DNA of 15,239 bases from Lachnospiraceae bacterium (GTDB lineage Bacteria > Bacillota > Clostridia > Lachnospirales > Lachnospiraceae), in NCBI GenBank assembly GCA_014804185.1, contig JAAVAG010000182.1, forward strand, positions 1 to 15,239. The letters run 5' to 3'. The notes beneath the pieces are model-generated. The model worked only from the letters and a program-made list of their open reading frames with translations. It was not told where the DNA came from and ran no database searches. This document shows, one piece after another, positions 1 to 6,829 of the stretch. The position numbers were made by a program, and so were the translations under genes. Within the stretch, counting starts at the first letter, position 1. Every line of letters starts with the position of its first letter.

Positions 1-363
1 ACTGTAGGAAATGCCAAATGCGGCGACATTATGCGTATGTATCTGGATATAGACGAAAAGGGAGTTATACAGGAGGCGAAGTTTAAGACCTTCGGCTGCG
101 GTGCGGCGGTTGCAACCAGCAGTATGGCAACAGAACTGGTAAAGGGTAAAACCGTAGAAGAGGCCTTGCAGGTAACCAATAAAGCCGTTTTGGAGGCGCT
201 GGACGGTCTGCCGCCGGTCAAGGTGCACTGTTCTTTGCTGGCGGAGGAGGCCATTCATGCCGCACTGTGGGATTACGCACAGAAAAACGGCATAGAGATC
301 GAGGGACTCAAGGAGCCCAAAAAAGACATTCATGAGGGAGAAGAGGAAGAGATCCCTACATGA
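1..363 (+). CDS. nifU: NifU/IscU-like Fe-S cluster scaffold protein (5' end missing)
   Basis: The reading frame is open from base 1, so the gene begins upstream; the ATG at 31 is internal. This family assembles Fe-S clusters on three cysteines, using sulfur from a NifS/IscS cysteine desulfurase. All three cysteine motifs are visible: Cys7 of the visible part in NAKCGD, Cys33 in FGCGAAVATSS, and Cys77 in VHCSLLAEEAI. The tail is acidic (GEEEEIPT). Only the last 120 codons are present, roughly most of a 130-150 residue scaffold. mnmA follows after 36 bases on the same strand. In clostridia a nifS-type desulfurase usually lies just upstream of this pair, but that is outside the window. The symbol is nifU by clostridial convention; iscU would be equally defensible. 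Confidence 0.93.
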   Translation, partial: TVGNAKCGDIMRMYLDIDEKGVIQEAKFKTFGCGAAVATSSMATELVKGKTVEEALQVTNKAVLEALDGLPPVKVHCSLLAEEAIHAALWDYAQKNGIEIEGLKEPKKDIHEGEEEEIPT

Positions 364-399
364 GCTGCGCAGGGACAGATCGGAGGGGCCGGGGCAAAA

Positions 400-1482
400 A
401 TGACTGAGAAGAAAAAGGTTGTGGTCGGCATGTCCGGCGGGGTTGACTCGTCGGTGGCAGCATATCTGCTGAAAGAGCAGGGGTACGATGTCATCGGTGT
501 GACCATGCAGATCTGGCAGGAGGAAGACCGGGAGGCTGTGGAGGCAAAGGGCGGATGCTGCGGGTTTTCTGCGGTGGAGGATGCCAGGCGGGTGGCCGAG
601 AGGCTGGATATTCCGTATTATGTCATGAACTTTAAGCGGGAATTTAAAGAAAAGGTTATGGACTATTTTGTGGAGGAATATCTGAGGGGCAGGACACCCA
701 ATCCGTGTATTGCCTGCAACCGCTATGTGAAATGGGAGTCGCTTTTGCGGCGGAGCCTGGAGATCGGAGCCGATTATATTGCCACGGGGCACTATGCCAG
801 GATCGACAGACTGCCAAACGGCAGATATGCGGTGCGAAACAGTGTGACGGCCGCCAAGGATCAGACATATGCGCTCTACAACCTTACCCAGGAGCAGCTT
901 TCCCGTACTCTGATGCCCGTGGGAGAGTATACCAAGGAGCAGATCAGAAAGATTGCGGAGGATTTGGGACTTCCGGTGGCGCATAAGCCGGACAGTCAGG
1001 ATATCTGTTTTGTGCCGGACGGAGATTATGCCGCCTTTCTGGAGAGGGAGGCGCCGGAAAGAGTACCGGGGACGGGAGATTTTGTGGATCCGTCGGGAAA
1101 AGTGCTTGGGAGGCACCGGGGAATCTCACATTATACGGTGGGCCAGCGCAGGGGACTGGGAATTGCCGCGGGACACCGGATCTTTGTGAGCCGGATATGC
1201 CCGGACACAAATCAGGTGGTGCTGGGGCGGGAGGAGGATCTTCTCACCCGAAAAGTGACATGCCATGGGGTCAGCTATATGTCCGTAGAACGCCTGCGGG
1301 AGCCAGGGCGTGTGCTGGCAAAGATACGGTATAATCATCCGGGAGCCATGTGCACTGTGGAGGATACGGGAGACGGGACGGCACGCTGCCTTTTCGAGGA
1401 GCCGGTCAGGGCAGCCGCACCGGGACAGGCCGTGGTTTTCTATGACGGAGAATATGTGCTGGGCGGCGGAATCATAGATTAG
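400..1482 (+). CDS. mnmA: tRNA-specific 2-thiouridylase MnmA
   Basis: This enzyme adenylates and then thiolates U34 of the tRNAs for Lys, Glu and Gln in the cytoplasm, giving s2U34. The 360-residue length is normal. The PP-loop ATP motif SGGVDSS is at residues 12-18. The catalytic cysteine pair is Cys103 (in GRTPNPCIACN, which also holds Cys106) and Cys203 (in DSQDICFVPDG). The C-terminal half carries the family motif HYTVGQRRGLGIA. The ATG at 400 is preceded by GGAGG at 382-386. It follows the scaffold gene after 36 bases, most likely in one operon, so sulfur supply and tRNA thiolation would be made together. A strong terminator at 1531-1578 ends the unit. All key residues are present. Confidence 0.98.
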   Translation: MTEKKKVVVGMSGGVDSSVAAYLLKEQGYDVIGVTMQIWQEEDREAVEAKGGCCGFSAVEDARRVAERLDIPYYVMNFKREFKEKVMDYFVEEYLRGRTPNPCIACNRYVKWESLLRRSLEIGADYIATGHYARIDRLPNGRYAVRNSVTAAKDQTYALYNLTQEQLSRTLMPVGEYTKEQIRKIAEDLGLPVAHKPDSQDICFVPDGDYAAFLEREAPERVPGTGDFVDPSGKVLGRHRGISHYTVGQRRGLGIAAGHRIFVSRICPDTNQVVLGREEDLLTRKVTCHGVSYMSVERLREPGRVLAKIRYNHPGAMCTVEDTGDGTARCLFEEPVRAAAPGQAVVFYDGEYVLGGGIID

Positions 1483-1530
1483 AAACGGAATCATAGAGCA
1501 GGATCATAATGGAAAGGTGAGATTGGACAC

Positions 1531-1578
1531 AGTCAGGTTTTGCGGCGCAAAGAAAGCGCGCTGCAGCCTGACTTTTTT
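1531..1578 (+). terminator. Rho-independent terminator after mnmA
   Basis: The arms AGTCAGG (1531-1537) and CCTGACT (1567-1573) pair perfectly. The G/C-rich interior (TGCGGCGC facing GCGCGCTGCA) can extend the stem with a bulge. The right arm runs straight into six T residues (1573-1578). It lies 49 bases after the mnmA stop and before the next operon's promoter, so it separates the two transcription units. Confidence 0.9.
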
Positions 1579-1618
1579 GTCTTTCAGGGCGCTTTTTCCG
1601 TACCTTATGCACAGGTGG

Positions 1619-1647
1619 TTGTGAAAAACATCTTACATGTCTATAAT
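1619..1647 (+). promoter_or_regulatory. Sigma-A type promoter for the LytTR two-component operon
   Basis: TTGTGA (1619-1624), a 17-base spacer and a perfect TATAAT (1642-1647). Initiation near 1654 would leave a leader of about 40 bases before the regulator's ATG at 1693. It sits between the mnmA terminator and the operon. I saw no convincing LytTR-type tandem direct repeat nearby, so autoregulation is not shown. Confidence 0.8.
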
Positions 1648-1692
1648 AAAAGCGAAAACAGGCTCTCATTTGCCGTATGGAGGAGGGATGAG

Positions 1693-2430
1693 ATGGTAAA
1701 GACGGCGGTTTGCGACGACCAGATCTTTTGGTGTGAGGCGCTGAAACATATGCTTCAGAACTATACCGGGGCCGCTCTGCAGGTGACGGTGTTTCAGAGC
1801 GGGGAACAGTTGCTGGCGTGCGGGGCAACGTTTGAAGTGATCTTTCTGGATATTGATCTGACGGATGCGGCCGGGGATAACGGGATCGAGACGGCCAGAA
1901 AACTCCGCAGGAGGAACCGGAAAGCCAAGATCATATATCTCACCAATTATGCGGATTACTCCATGGAGGCCCTGACGGTTCATGCCTTTGCCTATCTTTT
2001 AAAGAGCGGAGATATGGAGCAGGTGCGGCGGGATGTCTATGGACAGCTGGATGAGGTGTTCGAATATTTTCAGATGGAACGGCAGGAAACGCTGGAATTT
2101 GTGGCGGCGGAGGGGTTGGTCAGGGTGAAAGTGTCGGACATTCTTTATTTTGAATATCAGCAGCGCAGGGTGAAGCTGACCGCGCAGACGGGTGAGTTTA
2201 TGTTGAAAAAGCGCATTGCGGACGTTGCGCAGGAGATGGAGCGCTATGACTTTGCGGCGCCCCACAAAAGCTTTGTGGTAAATTTGTTTCATGTGAAAGC
2301 GATCCGGGGAACGGATGTGGTACTGTCAGATGAAACCCGTGTGCCGCTCTCACAGAAAAGGGCGGCGGCATTCCGCAGAACGCTGAATGCCTATCTGGGG
2401 CAGATCACAGGAGGGGGCAGGAGGACATGA
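1693..2430 (+). CDS. LytTR-family response regulator (AgrA/LytR-like)
   Basis: A 245-residue DNA-binding response regulator. The receiver domain (about 1-115) has the acidic pair Asp8-Asp9, the probable phosphoacceptor Asp53 in IFLDIDL, Thr84 and Lys104. The LytTR DNA-binding domain spans about 133-235 and ends in the typical HKSFVVN segment (191-197) and VPLSQKR. The frame is open back to an ATG at 1540, but that codon lies inside the upstream terminator and before the promoter. The ATG at 1693 follows GGAGGAGGG (1679-1687), so it is the start. The usual Lys-Pro after the switch tyrosine is Lys-Ser here (LLKSG), and about six residues are inserted after Asp53 (TDAAGDNGIE). Its stop overlaps the kinase start by 4 bases (ATGA), so it is probably the kinase's partner and a transcriptional activator. 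Confidence 0.93.
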   Translation: MVKTAVCDDQIFWCEALKHMLQNYTGAALQVTVFQSGEQLLACGATFEVIFLDIDLTDAAGDNGIETARKLRRRNRKAKIIYLTNYADYSMEALTVHAFAYLLKSGDMEQVRRDVYGQLDEVFEYFQMERQETLEFVAAEGLVRVKVSDILYFEYQQRRVKLTAQTGEFMLKKRIADVAQEMERYDFAAPHKSFVVNLFHVKAIRGTDVVLSDETRVPLSQKRAAAFRRTLNAYLGQITGGGRRT

Positions 2431-3752
2431 TCGGGACGATAAAGGTGCTGGAATATGTGGTAGTTCCCATAGCGGGCAGCCTGTTTCTGGGCTATGTGCT
2501 GTCGGATGCGATGATCCGGATGGGATGTGATAAAAAGCTGGCCCCATGGAAAAGAAACCTGATATTTGCCGTATATACGGCGCTGATGGTGAGTGTTCTG
2601 TTCTTTGTACCGGACAGGTGGGCAGTGGCGGTAAATGTGCTGGCCATTATGGCGGGGTATCCGCTGATCGCCCATTTTACCTGCAACGGCAGCAGAACTT
2701 TTCTGATTTATTATCTGGGCCTGATGTCGGCATGTATAGTGACGGATCTTCTGATCTCATGGATATGTAATATGCTGTTTTACTTTGGGATCTTTTATTT
2801 TATACAGCAGGCTTACTATGTGTTTTTCTATCTTCTGGCTTCCAGACTGGCGATACTGCTGCTGGTGCGGCTTTATGCCATGCTGGTGCGCAGGCGGGAG
2901 GGAAAAGAAGTCACCAGGAGGCAATATGCGGCCAGCCTGCTGCTTCCGCTGTTCAGCATGGTTTTTGTCTATTCTCTGCTGTATTTCATGCAGATATATC
3001 TGGACGAACAGGGGGCGGCGCTTTTTACGGTCAATATCTGCCTGATCCTGTTTCTGAATATCTGGTATCCCATTCAGGAAAAGAACCGGGAGGAGGCATG
3101 GGAGCGGGATATGCGCAGACAGAAAGAGGAACTGGAGAGGGCGCATTATGCGGATCTGCAGTGCAGATATGAATATTCTCAGATCATCCTTCACGATATC
3201 AGGGGACATGTGCAGATCATGGAGCAGCTGTGTCGTCCTGGGGCGGACAACCGGGCGCAGCAGTATGCCAGGGATCTGCATCAGATGCTGAACGGACTGG
3301 GGGAGCAGTTTTACACCGGTCACCGCGTGCTCAATATGATTCTCAACGACAAAGCGCGCAGGATGCGGGAGTTGGGAATTACCTTTGAAGCACATCTGGG
3401 AGACGTGGATTTCGAGGGATATCGGGACGTGGATATCACGGTGATCTTTGACAATATTTTGAACAATGCGGTAAAAGCGGCTGCACAGGCAGCGGAACCA
3501 TATGTAAAACTGCGGGCCAGGCGGGTGCGGGATCTGATCAGCATCTGTGTTACCAATTCACAGAAAGAGGAGGACGCGGCATGGACAGAGGGAAAAATGC
3601 AAAAAGCGTTCCAGGGGATCGGGCTGAAAAACGTGGAGCGGTGTATAGCCGGTTATCACGGTGATATACAGTATCGGAGAGAGCAGGATTTGTTTATGGT
3701 GCAGATTATGCTGCCCATGCTGCAGGCCGGGGAAGAAGAGGAGAAAATATGA
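2427..3752 (+). CDS. Sensor histidine kinase, GHKL ATPase, AgrC/NatK-like
   Basis: A 441-residue membrane kinase. The first 215 residues hold about six or seven hydrophobic segments (roughly 8-26, 43-61, 66-84, 92-115, 118-150, 168-190, 197-214), as in AgrC-type peptide receptors. A charged, probably coiled-coil linker (217-250) leads to the phosphoacceptor region LHDIRGHVQ with His256 as the likely site. The GHKL ATPase follows: N-box FDNILNNA (341-348) and glycine motif GIGLKN (397-402). It starts inside the regulator's stop (ATGA) and its own stop overlaps the protease start the same way, so the three are probably translationally coupled. The ligand cannot be read from the sequence; the architecture suggests a peptide or a membrane or envelope signal. 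Confidence 0.93.
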   Translation: MIGTIKVLEYVVVPIAGSLFLGYVLSDAMIRMGCDKKLAPWKRNLIFAVYTALMVSVLFFVPDRWAVAVNVLAIMAGYPLIAHFTCNGSRTFLIYYLGLMSACIVTDLLISWICNMLFYFGIFYFIQQAYYVFFYLLASRLAILLLVRLYAMLVRRREGKEVTRRQYAASLLLPLFSMVFVYSLLYFMQIYLDEQGAALFTVNICLILFLNIWYPIQEKNREEAWERDMRRQKEELERAHYADLQCRYEYSQIILHDIRGHVQIMEQLCRPGADNRAQQYARDLHQMLNGLGEQFYTGHRVLNMILNDKARRMRELGITFEAHLGDVDFEGYRDVDITVIFDNILNNAVKAAAQAAEPYVKLRARRVRDLISICVTNSQKEEDAAWTEGKMQKAFQGIGLKNVERCIAGYHGDIQYRREQDLFMVQIMLPMLQAGEEEEKI

Positions 3753-4492
3753 GCGGCGGAGTGGGAATTTACGCGGGGATTTTCTGGAATATTGCGGTCT
3801 GTTTTGGACTTCCGGCAGCAGGCGTCGTGCTGCTGCACAGAAAAAAGAAGCGGTGCATCCGTCCGTTCTTTCTGGGGGCGGCCACTTTTCTGGTATCCCA
3901 GGTGCTGATCAGAATCCCGCTGATCAACATGGTGCTCCCGAAAACGGCCTGGTATCAGAATCTTCGGATCAATCATCCTTTCGGATACTGGATCTTTCTG
4001 GGTATGACTGCGGGAATTGCCGAGGAGACGGCGAGAACTGCAGCAATGTATTTCTTTATGAAAAAAAACAGACGATGGCCGGATGCGGCGGCCTTCGGGC
4101 TGGGACATGGCGGTCTGGAAGCGGCGCTTCTGACAGGGCTTTCGAGTCTGAACCTGCTGGCGGCTTGTGTCATGTTTTCGTCCCAGACTGTGTCCGGCAT
4201 GTACGGCGGTCTGTCCTTTGGCGTTGTGTTTATGGGCGGTCTGGAGCGGTTTCTGGCGATTTTGATGCATATGGAATGGAGTATGATGACCATGGAGGCC
4301 GTAAGGAGGGGCGGCGCGGGCGGCTGGCTGCTTTGGGCGGCTGCGGTCCTGCTCCACGGCATCTGTGACGCGTCCATCGGATTTTGGCAGTCGGCGGGCG
4401 TCACAGGATATGCCCTGGAGGGTATATTCGCACTGTATGCGGCATGTATGGGAATCGCTATATTGGTTTGTAAAATGCGGAAACGGAAATAA
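3749..4492 (+). CDS. YhfC-like glutamic-type intramembrane protease
   Basis: A 247-residue polytopic membrane protein with about seven hydrophobic segments. It has the residues expected of YhfC/CPBP-type intramembrane proteases, all in or next to hydrophobic stretches: EETAR (Glu92, Glu93, Arg96), GLGHGGLE (His120, Glu124), ERFLAILMH (Glu166, His174) and LLHGICD (His203, Asp207). Relatives include the Rce1/CAAX proteases and the bacteriocin self-immunity or peptide-maturation proteases. The start overlaps the kinase stop (ATGA at 3749-3752), and the upstream GAAGAAGAGGAG stretch can act as a ribosome site. YhfC itself has no firmly assigned substrate. Here the substrate could be the kinase's signal, the lipoprotein encoded next, or an antimicrobial peptide; the sequence does not decide. 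Confidence 0.85.
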   Translation: MSGGVGIYAGIFWNIAVCFGLPAAGVVLLHRKKKRCIRPFFLGAATFLVSQVLIRIPLINMVLPKTAWYQNLRINHPFGYWIFLGMTAGIAEETARTAAMYFFMKKNRRWPDAAAFGLGHGGLEAALLTGLSSLNLLAACVMFSSQTVSGMYGGLSFGVVFMGGLERFLAILMHMEWSMMTMEAVRRGGAGGWLLWAAAVLLHGICDASIGFWQSAGVTGYALEGIFALYAACMGIAILVCKMRKRK

Positions 4493-4508
4493 TGGAGGTA
4501 AAGAGGAA

Positions 4509-4925
4509 ATGAAGAAAACAACTTTATTTATCATGGCGGCAATGGTATTATTGATGATGGGGCTGGCGGGCTGTACGGGAGTAAAACTGCCGGAGAGTTT
4601 TGACGAAGATGCGGTCAGGGAACAGGCAAAGAAAGTCATAGACTGCATCAACACAGACAACCTGGAAGAACTCAGTCAGCTTCCCATGGTGGAGGAGATG
4701 AAAACAATCCTGATGCCGGAGAGCATGCAGGCCATCCTGGCGCAGTATGTGGGCGGCAGGGGAGAGTTTGTGAAATATGAGGCTGTGACAGTGGTGGGGA
4801 CAACGGATCAGGACGGAACGGAGTATGCGTTGGCGGTGACAGTGGCGGAGTATGAGAATCAGAAAGTGACCTACACGATCACCTTTAACCAGGAGATGGA
4901 GATCGCCGGATTCTTTCTGAAATAA
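4509..4925 (+). CDS. Small lipoprotein, DUF3887-like
   Basis: A 138-residue secreted lipoprotein. The signal peptide is MKK plus a hydrophobic stretch, with lipobox LAGC (lipidated Cys22). The mature part resembles the DUF3887 type: a helix with an 'EDAVREQAKKVIDCINTDNLEEL' pattern in which a residue count is lost to lipid-distal binding surface, then strands with TYTITFNQEMEIAGFFLK at the end, an NTF2-like layout. I set the start at 4509 because GGAGG (4494-4498) stands 10 bases before it and the signal peptide begins there; the frame also runs open upstream inside the protease gene. It follows the protease stop by 16 bases and is the last gene of the operon. It could be a substrate, a ligand-binding partner or an immunity-like surface protein. 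The family name is moderately sure; the lipoprotein call is firm. Confidence 0.78.
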   Translation: MKKTTLFIMAAMVLLMMGLAGCTGVKLPESFDEDAVREQAKKVIDCINTDNLEELSQLPMVEEMKTILMPESMQAILAQYVGGRGEFVKYEAVTVVGTTDQDGTEYALAVTVAEYENQKVTYTITFNQEMEIAGFFLK

Positions 4926-4936
4926 AAGCGCGCCCT

Positions 4937-4992
4937 GCGGTTTCAAACCGCCGGATGATCAGGATTTGAAAGCGGAGTCTGGACGTTTCCGC
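4937..4992 (+). other. Two short hairpins after the lipoprotein gene
   Basis: GCGGTTT-C-AAACCGC (4937-4951) folds as a short G/C hairpin, and GCGGA (4972-4976) can pair with TCCGC (4988-4992). Neither is followed by a T run, so neither is a clear intrinsic terminator. I see no convincing promoter between 4926 and 5049; the next gene may rely on read-through or on a weak promoter. Confidence 0.35.
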
Positions 4993-5049
4993 GGCGCACC
5001 GGAATGTCGGGGATGCATATATTGGTAGAAAAAGGATGCGTGAGAGAAT

Positions 5050-5598
5050 ATGGATTACAGATTTGGCAATCGAAATAAAAATAAGAATTTTCCGGCGACC
5101 CAGGGCGTAATTACAGAGATCACGCCCACAGGCTGGAGCGTACCCACAGGGAGAGGCATGCGCGAGGACGGCTGTCAGCAGATGGTTTCTCTGGAAACCG
5201 GGGACGGCGGTATTGTAAACTTTATAGTTTCCGCGGATACGTTTGTGCTGGATTTCGTAAATCTGCGTGTGGGAATGGAAGTGATGTTCTTTTATGACGC
5301 GGATGCTCCGGTTCCGATGATCTATCCTCCGCAGTATCGGGCGGTGGCAGCCGCCAGAGCAAGGCGGGGGCAGAGCGTCATGGTATCTTTCTTCGGGCGT
5401 GATCTGGTCTCTTCGGACGGAAGCCTGAAGCTGAATATGAGCCGTAATGTCCCGGTGCGGACAGTCAATAACCAGACCTTTTCGGGGAATCCCGGAGACC
5501 GGTATCTGATGGTCGTATATGACAGATCCACCCGAAGCATACCGGCGCAGACGACGCCTCTTGAGGTAGTGGTGCTGTGCGGCCTGTCACAGGAATAG
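5050..5598 (+). CDS. Conserved hypothetical protein with IYPPQY and SIPAQTTP motifs
   Basis: A 182-residue protein without a signal peptide or membrane segment, so cytoplasmic as predicted. The core begins with an OB-fold-like strand pattern (QGVITEITPTGWSV), then NFIVSADTFVLDF, IYPPQY at 91-96, a strand-rich middle ending in LKLN, and SIPAQTTP (163-170) near the end. From memory the same module is found in clostridial proteins, sometimes attached to secreted stalk or copper-amine-oxidase-N-like domains. I know no assigned function. The ATG at 5050 has AAAGGA (5032-5036) upstream. It stands alone, 124 bases after the lipoprotein gene, and is closed by the hairpin at 5634-5665. The family recognition is moderate and the coding call is strong. 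Confidence 0.8.
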   Translation: MDYRFGNRNKNKNFPATQGVITEITPTGWSVPTGRGMREDGCQQMVSLETGDGGIVNFIVSADTFVLDFVNLRVGMEVMFFYDADAPVPMIYPPQYRAVAAARARRGQSVMVSFFGRDLVSSDGSLKLNMSRNVPVRTVNNQTFSGNPGDRYLMVVYDRSTRSIPAQTTPLEVVVLCGLSQE

Positions 5599-5633
5599 AA
5601 TCGGCTGCGAAAACAGAAACGGAAGAAAGAAAC

Positions 5634-5665
5634 GCCCCGGCGCCGATATAATCGGTGTCCGGGGC
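5634..5665. terminator. Bidirectional terminator hairpin between convergent genes
   Basis: GCCCCGG-CGCCGAT (5634-5647) pairs with ATCGGTG-T-CCGGGGC (5651-5665): 14 base pairs including one G-T, a 3-base loop and one bulged T. On the minus strand it is followed by GTTTCTTTCTTCC, a fair U-rich tract. On the plus strand the following CATGTTTATT is weaker. It lies 36 bases after the upper-strand gene's stop and 31 bases beyond the lower-strand operon's stop. Confidence 0.8.
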
Positions 5666-5695
5666 CATGTTTATTCAGGGTACGGCTCACTGGGC

Positions 5696-6826
5696 CTATT
5701 CTTCTTCCAGAATGGTTCTCATGTCCGCGATCAGCCATTTGCCGTCGATATTGACATAGTAATACTTGTCATTGGTGACTACCGTGCGGACCGCTCCCGT
5801 CTTGGTGAGCGTCATCTTTTTCTCAAAATAGACATTGCAGGAGAAGAAATCTTCCGAGTATCTGACATAATCCGTCACCCGCTGGTTGGAAAAAGTGGGG
5901 GCGCCATGTGAACTGTACATCCACATATCATGCTTGCGGTAATTATCCGCAAGATCCAGAAACTCCGAGCCCTCGGGGAACATATACCGAAGAGGGGCGA
6001 CGCTTTTCTGGCAGCCCGGCAGGTCGCGGGAAAAGAAGTTGGAGTAGTTGATGGCATTTTGCAGTACATAATCAGCCAGTTCCTCATCCATGTCCGAAAT
6101 AGGAAAATCGGACGCCTCTATGATATTGTCGGTTCTGGTATATTCCATTTTCTCCCCAAAGCGGTCCAGGATTTCTATCTCCGGTTCGTCGAACAGTTCC
6201 GTGATCTCATATTCCACCAGCTTGGGGACGGAAGTGTATTCCGCCACATAGGAAAATTCCGTGATCTCATGTTCCTCTCCGTTTCGTTCCCGCTCATCCG
6301 CCTCCACGCCGTTGATCCGGACGGTGCAGGTGTTGGGGGCGTAAATCAGCACATCCTTTTCTCCGGTCTCCAGGACGGGAACGACGGAGGCTACCTCCCA
6401 TTCCTGCCTGGACAGGATGAACATCAGGGGTTCGGAGGAGAGTTCGCTCAGAGACACTGTGGCAATCTGCCGCTGATCCGCATAGAGATGGTAAACCGGA
6501 TTCTTGGCGTCATAGCTTCCGGGATCTTTCTCAAAGGTAATCTCACTGCCGGTGAGAGCAGCCAGATAGCGGTCCCTGGCCAGGTACGGATCCTGAAACC
6601 TGTTTTCAGAGGCGGGAAAGGAAAGGATGTTCTCCGCCTGACCGTCTTGCAGGTCCCGGGCCAGCGCCTCCACCACATGCTCCGGCTGGGCGTCCTCGTA
6701 GGCCAGCAGGCATTCGTTGACATAGCGCAGGACGAAAATCCAGAATGCAGCCAGCGCGGCTAGAAAGAGAAAATACACGGTCCAGAATACAGGAAACTTT
6801 TTCTTTTTCGTTTTTGCGTCAGCCAT
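5696..6826 (-). CDS. Membrane-anchored extracytoplasmic protein of unknown function
   Basis: A 376-residue protein. After a lysine-rich start (KTKKKK) comes one membrane segment (about 12-33), leaving about 340 residues outside. The outer part suggests two NTF2-like alpha+beta units (about 43-150 and 250-372; the second ends YYYVNIDGKWLIADM) around a beta-rich middle (about 158-232, VLIYAPNTCTVRINGVEAD). That layout recalls TcaA-type envelope proteins, but this is only a resemblance. The ATG follows an AGGAGG ribosome site on the minus strand. It starts 3 bases after the stop of the phosphodiester glycosidase gene, so the two are co-transcribed and probably work together at the envelope. It is the last gene of the operon, closed by the hairpin at 5634-5665. 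I do not recognise a named family. Confidence 0.85.
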   Translation of the reverse strand: MADAKTKKKKFPVFWTVYFLFLAALAAFWIFVLRYVNECLLAYEDAQPEHVVEALARDLQDGQAENILSFPASENRFQDPYLARDRYLAALTGSEITFEKDPGSYDAKNPVYHLYADQRQIATVSLSELSSEPLMFILSRQEWEVASVVPVLETGEKDVLIYAPNTCTVRINGVEADERERNGEEHEITEFSYVAEYTSVPKLVEYEITELFDEPEIEILDRFGEKMEYTRTDNIIEASDFPISDMDEELADYVLQNAINYSNFFSRDLPGCQKSVAPLRYMFPEGSEFLDLADNYRKHDMWMYSSHGAPTFSNQRVTDYVRYSEDFFSCNVYFEKKMTLTKTGAVRTVVTNDKYYYVNIDGKWLIADMRTILEEE

Positions 6827-6829
6827 GGG

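Noticed and set aside
1529..1618. ACAGTCAGG (1529) and ACAGGTGG (1611) as a LytTR binding-site pair.
   Set aside because: They are about 82 bases apart rather than 12-13 bases, and the first belongs to the terminator stem.
1540..1692. A 51-residue N-terminal extension of the response regulator from an ATG at 1540.
   Set aside because: The ATG lies inside the mnmA terminator and upstream of the operon promoter, and the ATG at 1693 has a strong ribosome site and begins right at the receiver domain.
1638..1700. A 20-codon frame from the ATG at 1638 as a possible signalling propeptide for the Agr-like kinase.
   Set aside because: Its start overlaps the -10 element at 1642-1647, it has no ribosome site and it shows no cysteine or leader pattern.
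3656..4660. A 334-codon open frame on the minus strand opposite the kinase, protease and lipoprotein genes.
   Set aside because: It covers three well-supported genes, is rich in Ser, Arg, Pro and His, has no domain, and is explained by G/C-rich third positions.
5930..6763. A 277-codon plus-strand frame opposite the anchored envelope protein.
   Set aside because: It has no ribosome site or recognisable family, and the opposite-strand gene has a membrane anchor, a ribosome site and operon spacing.
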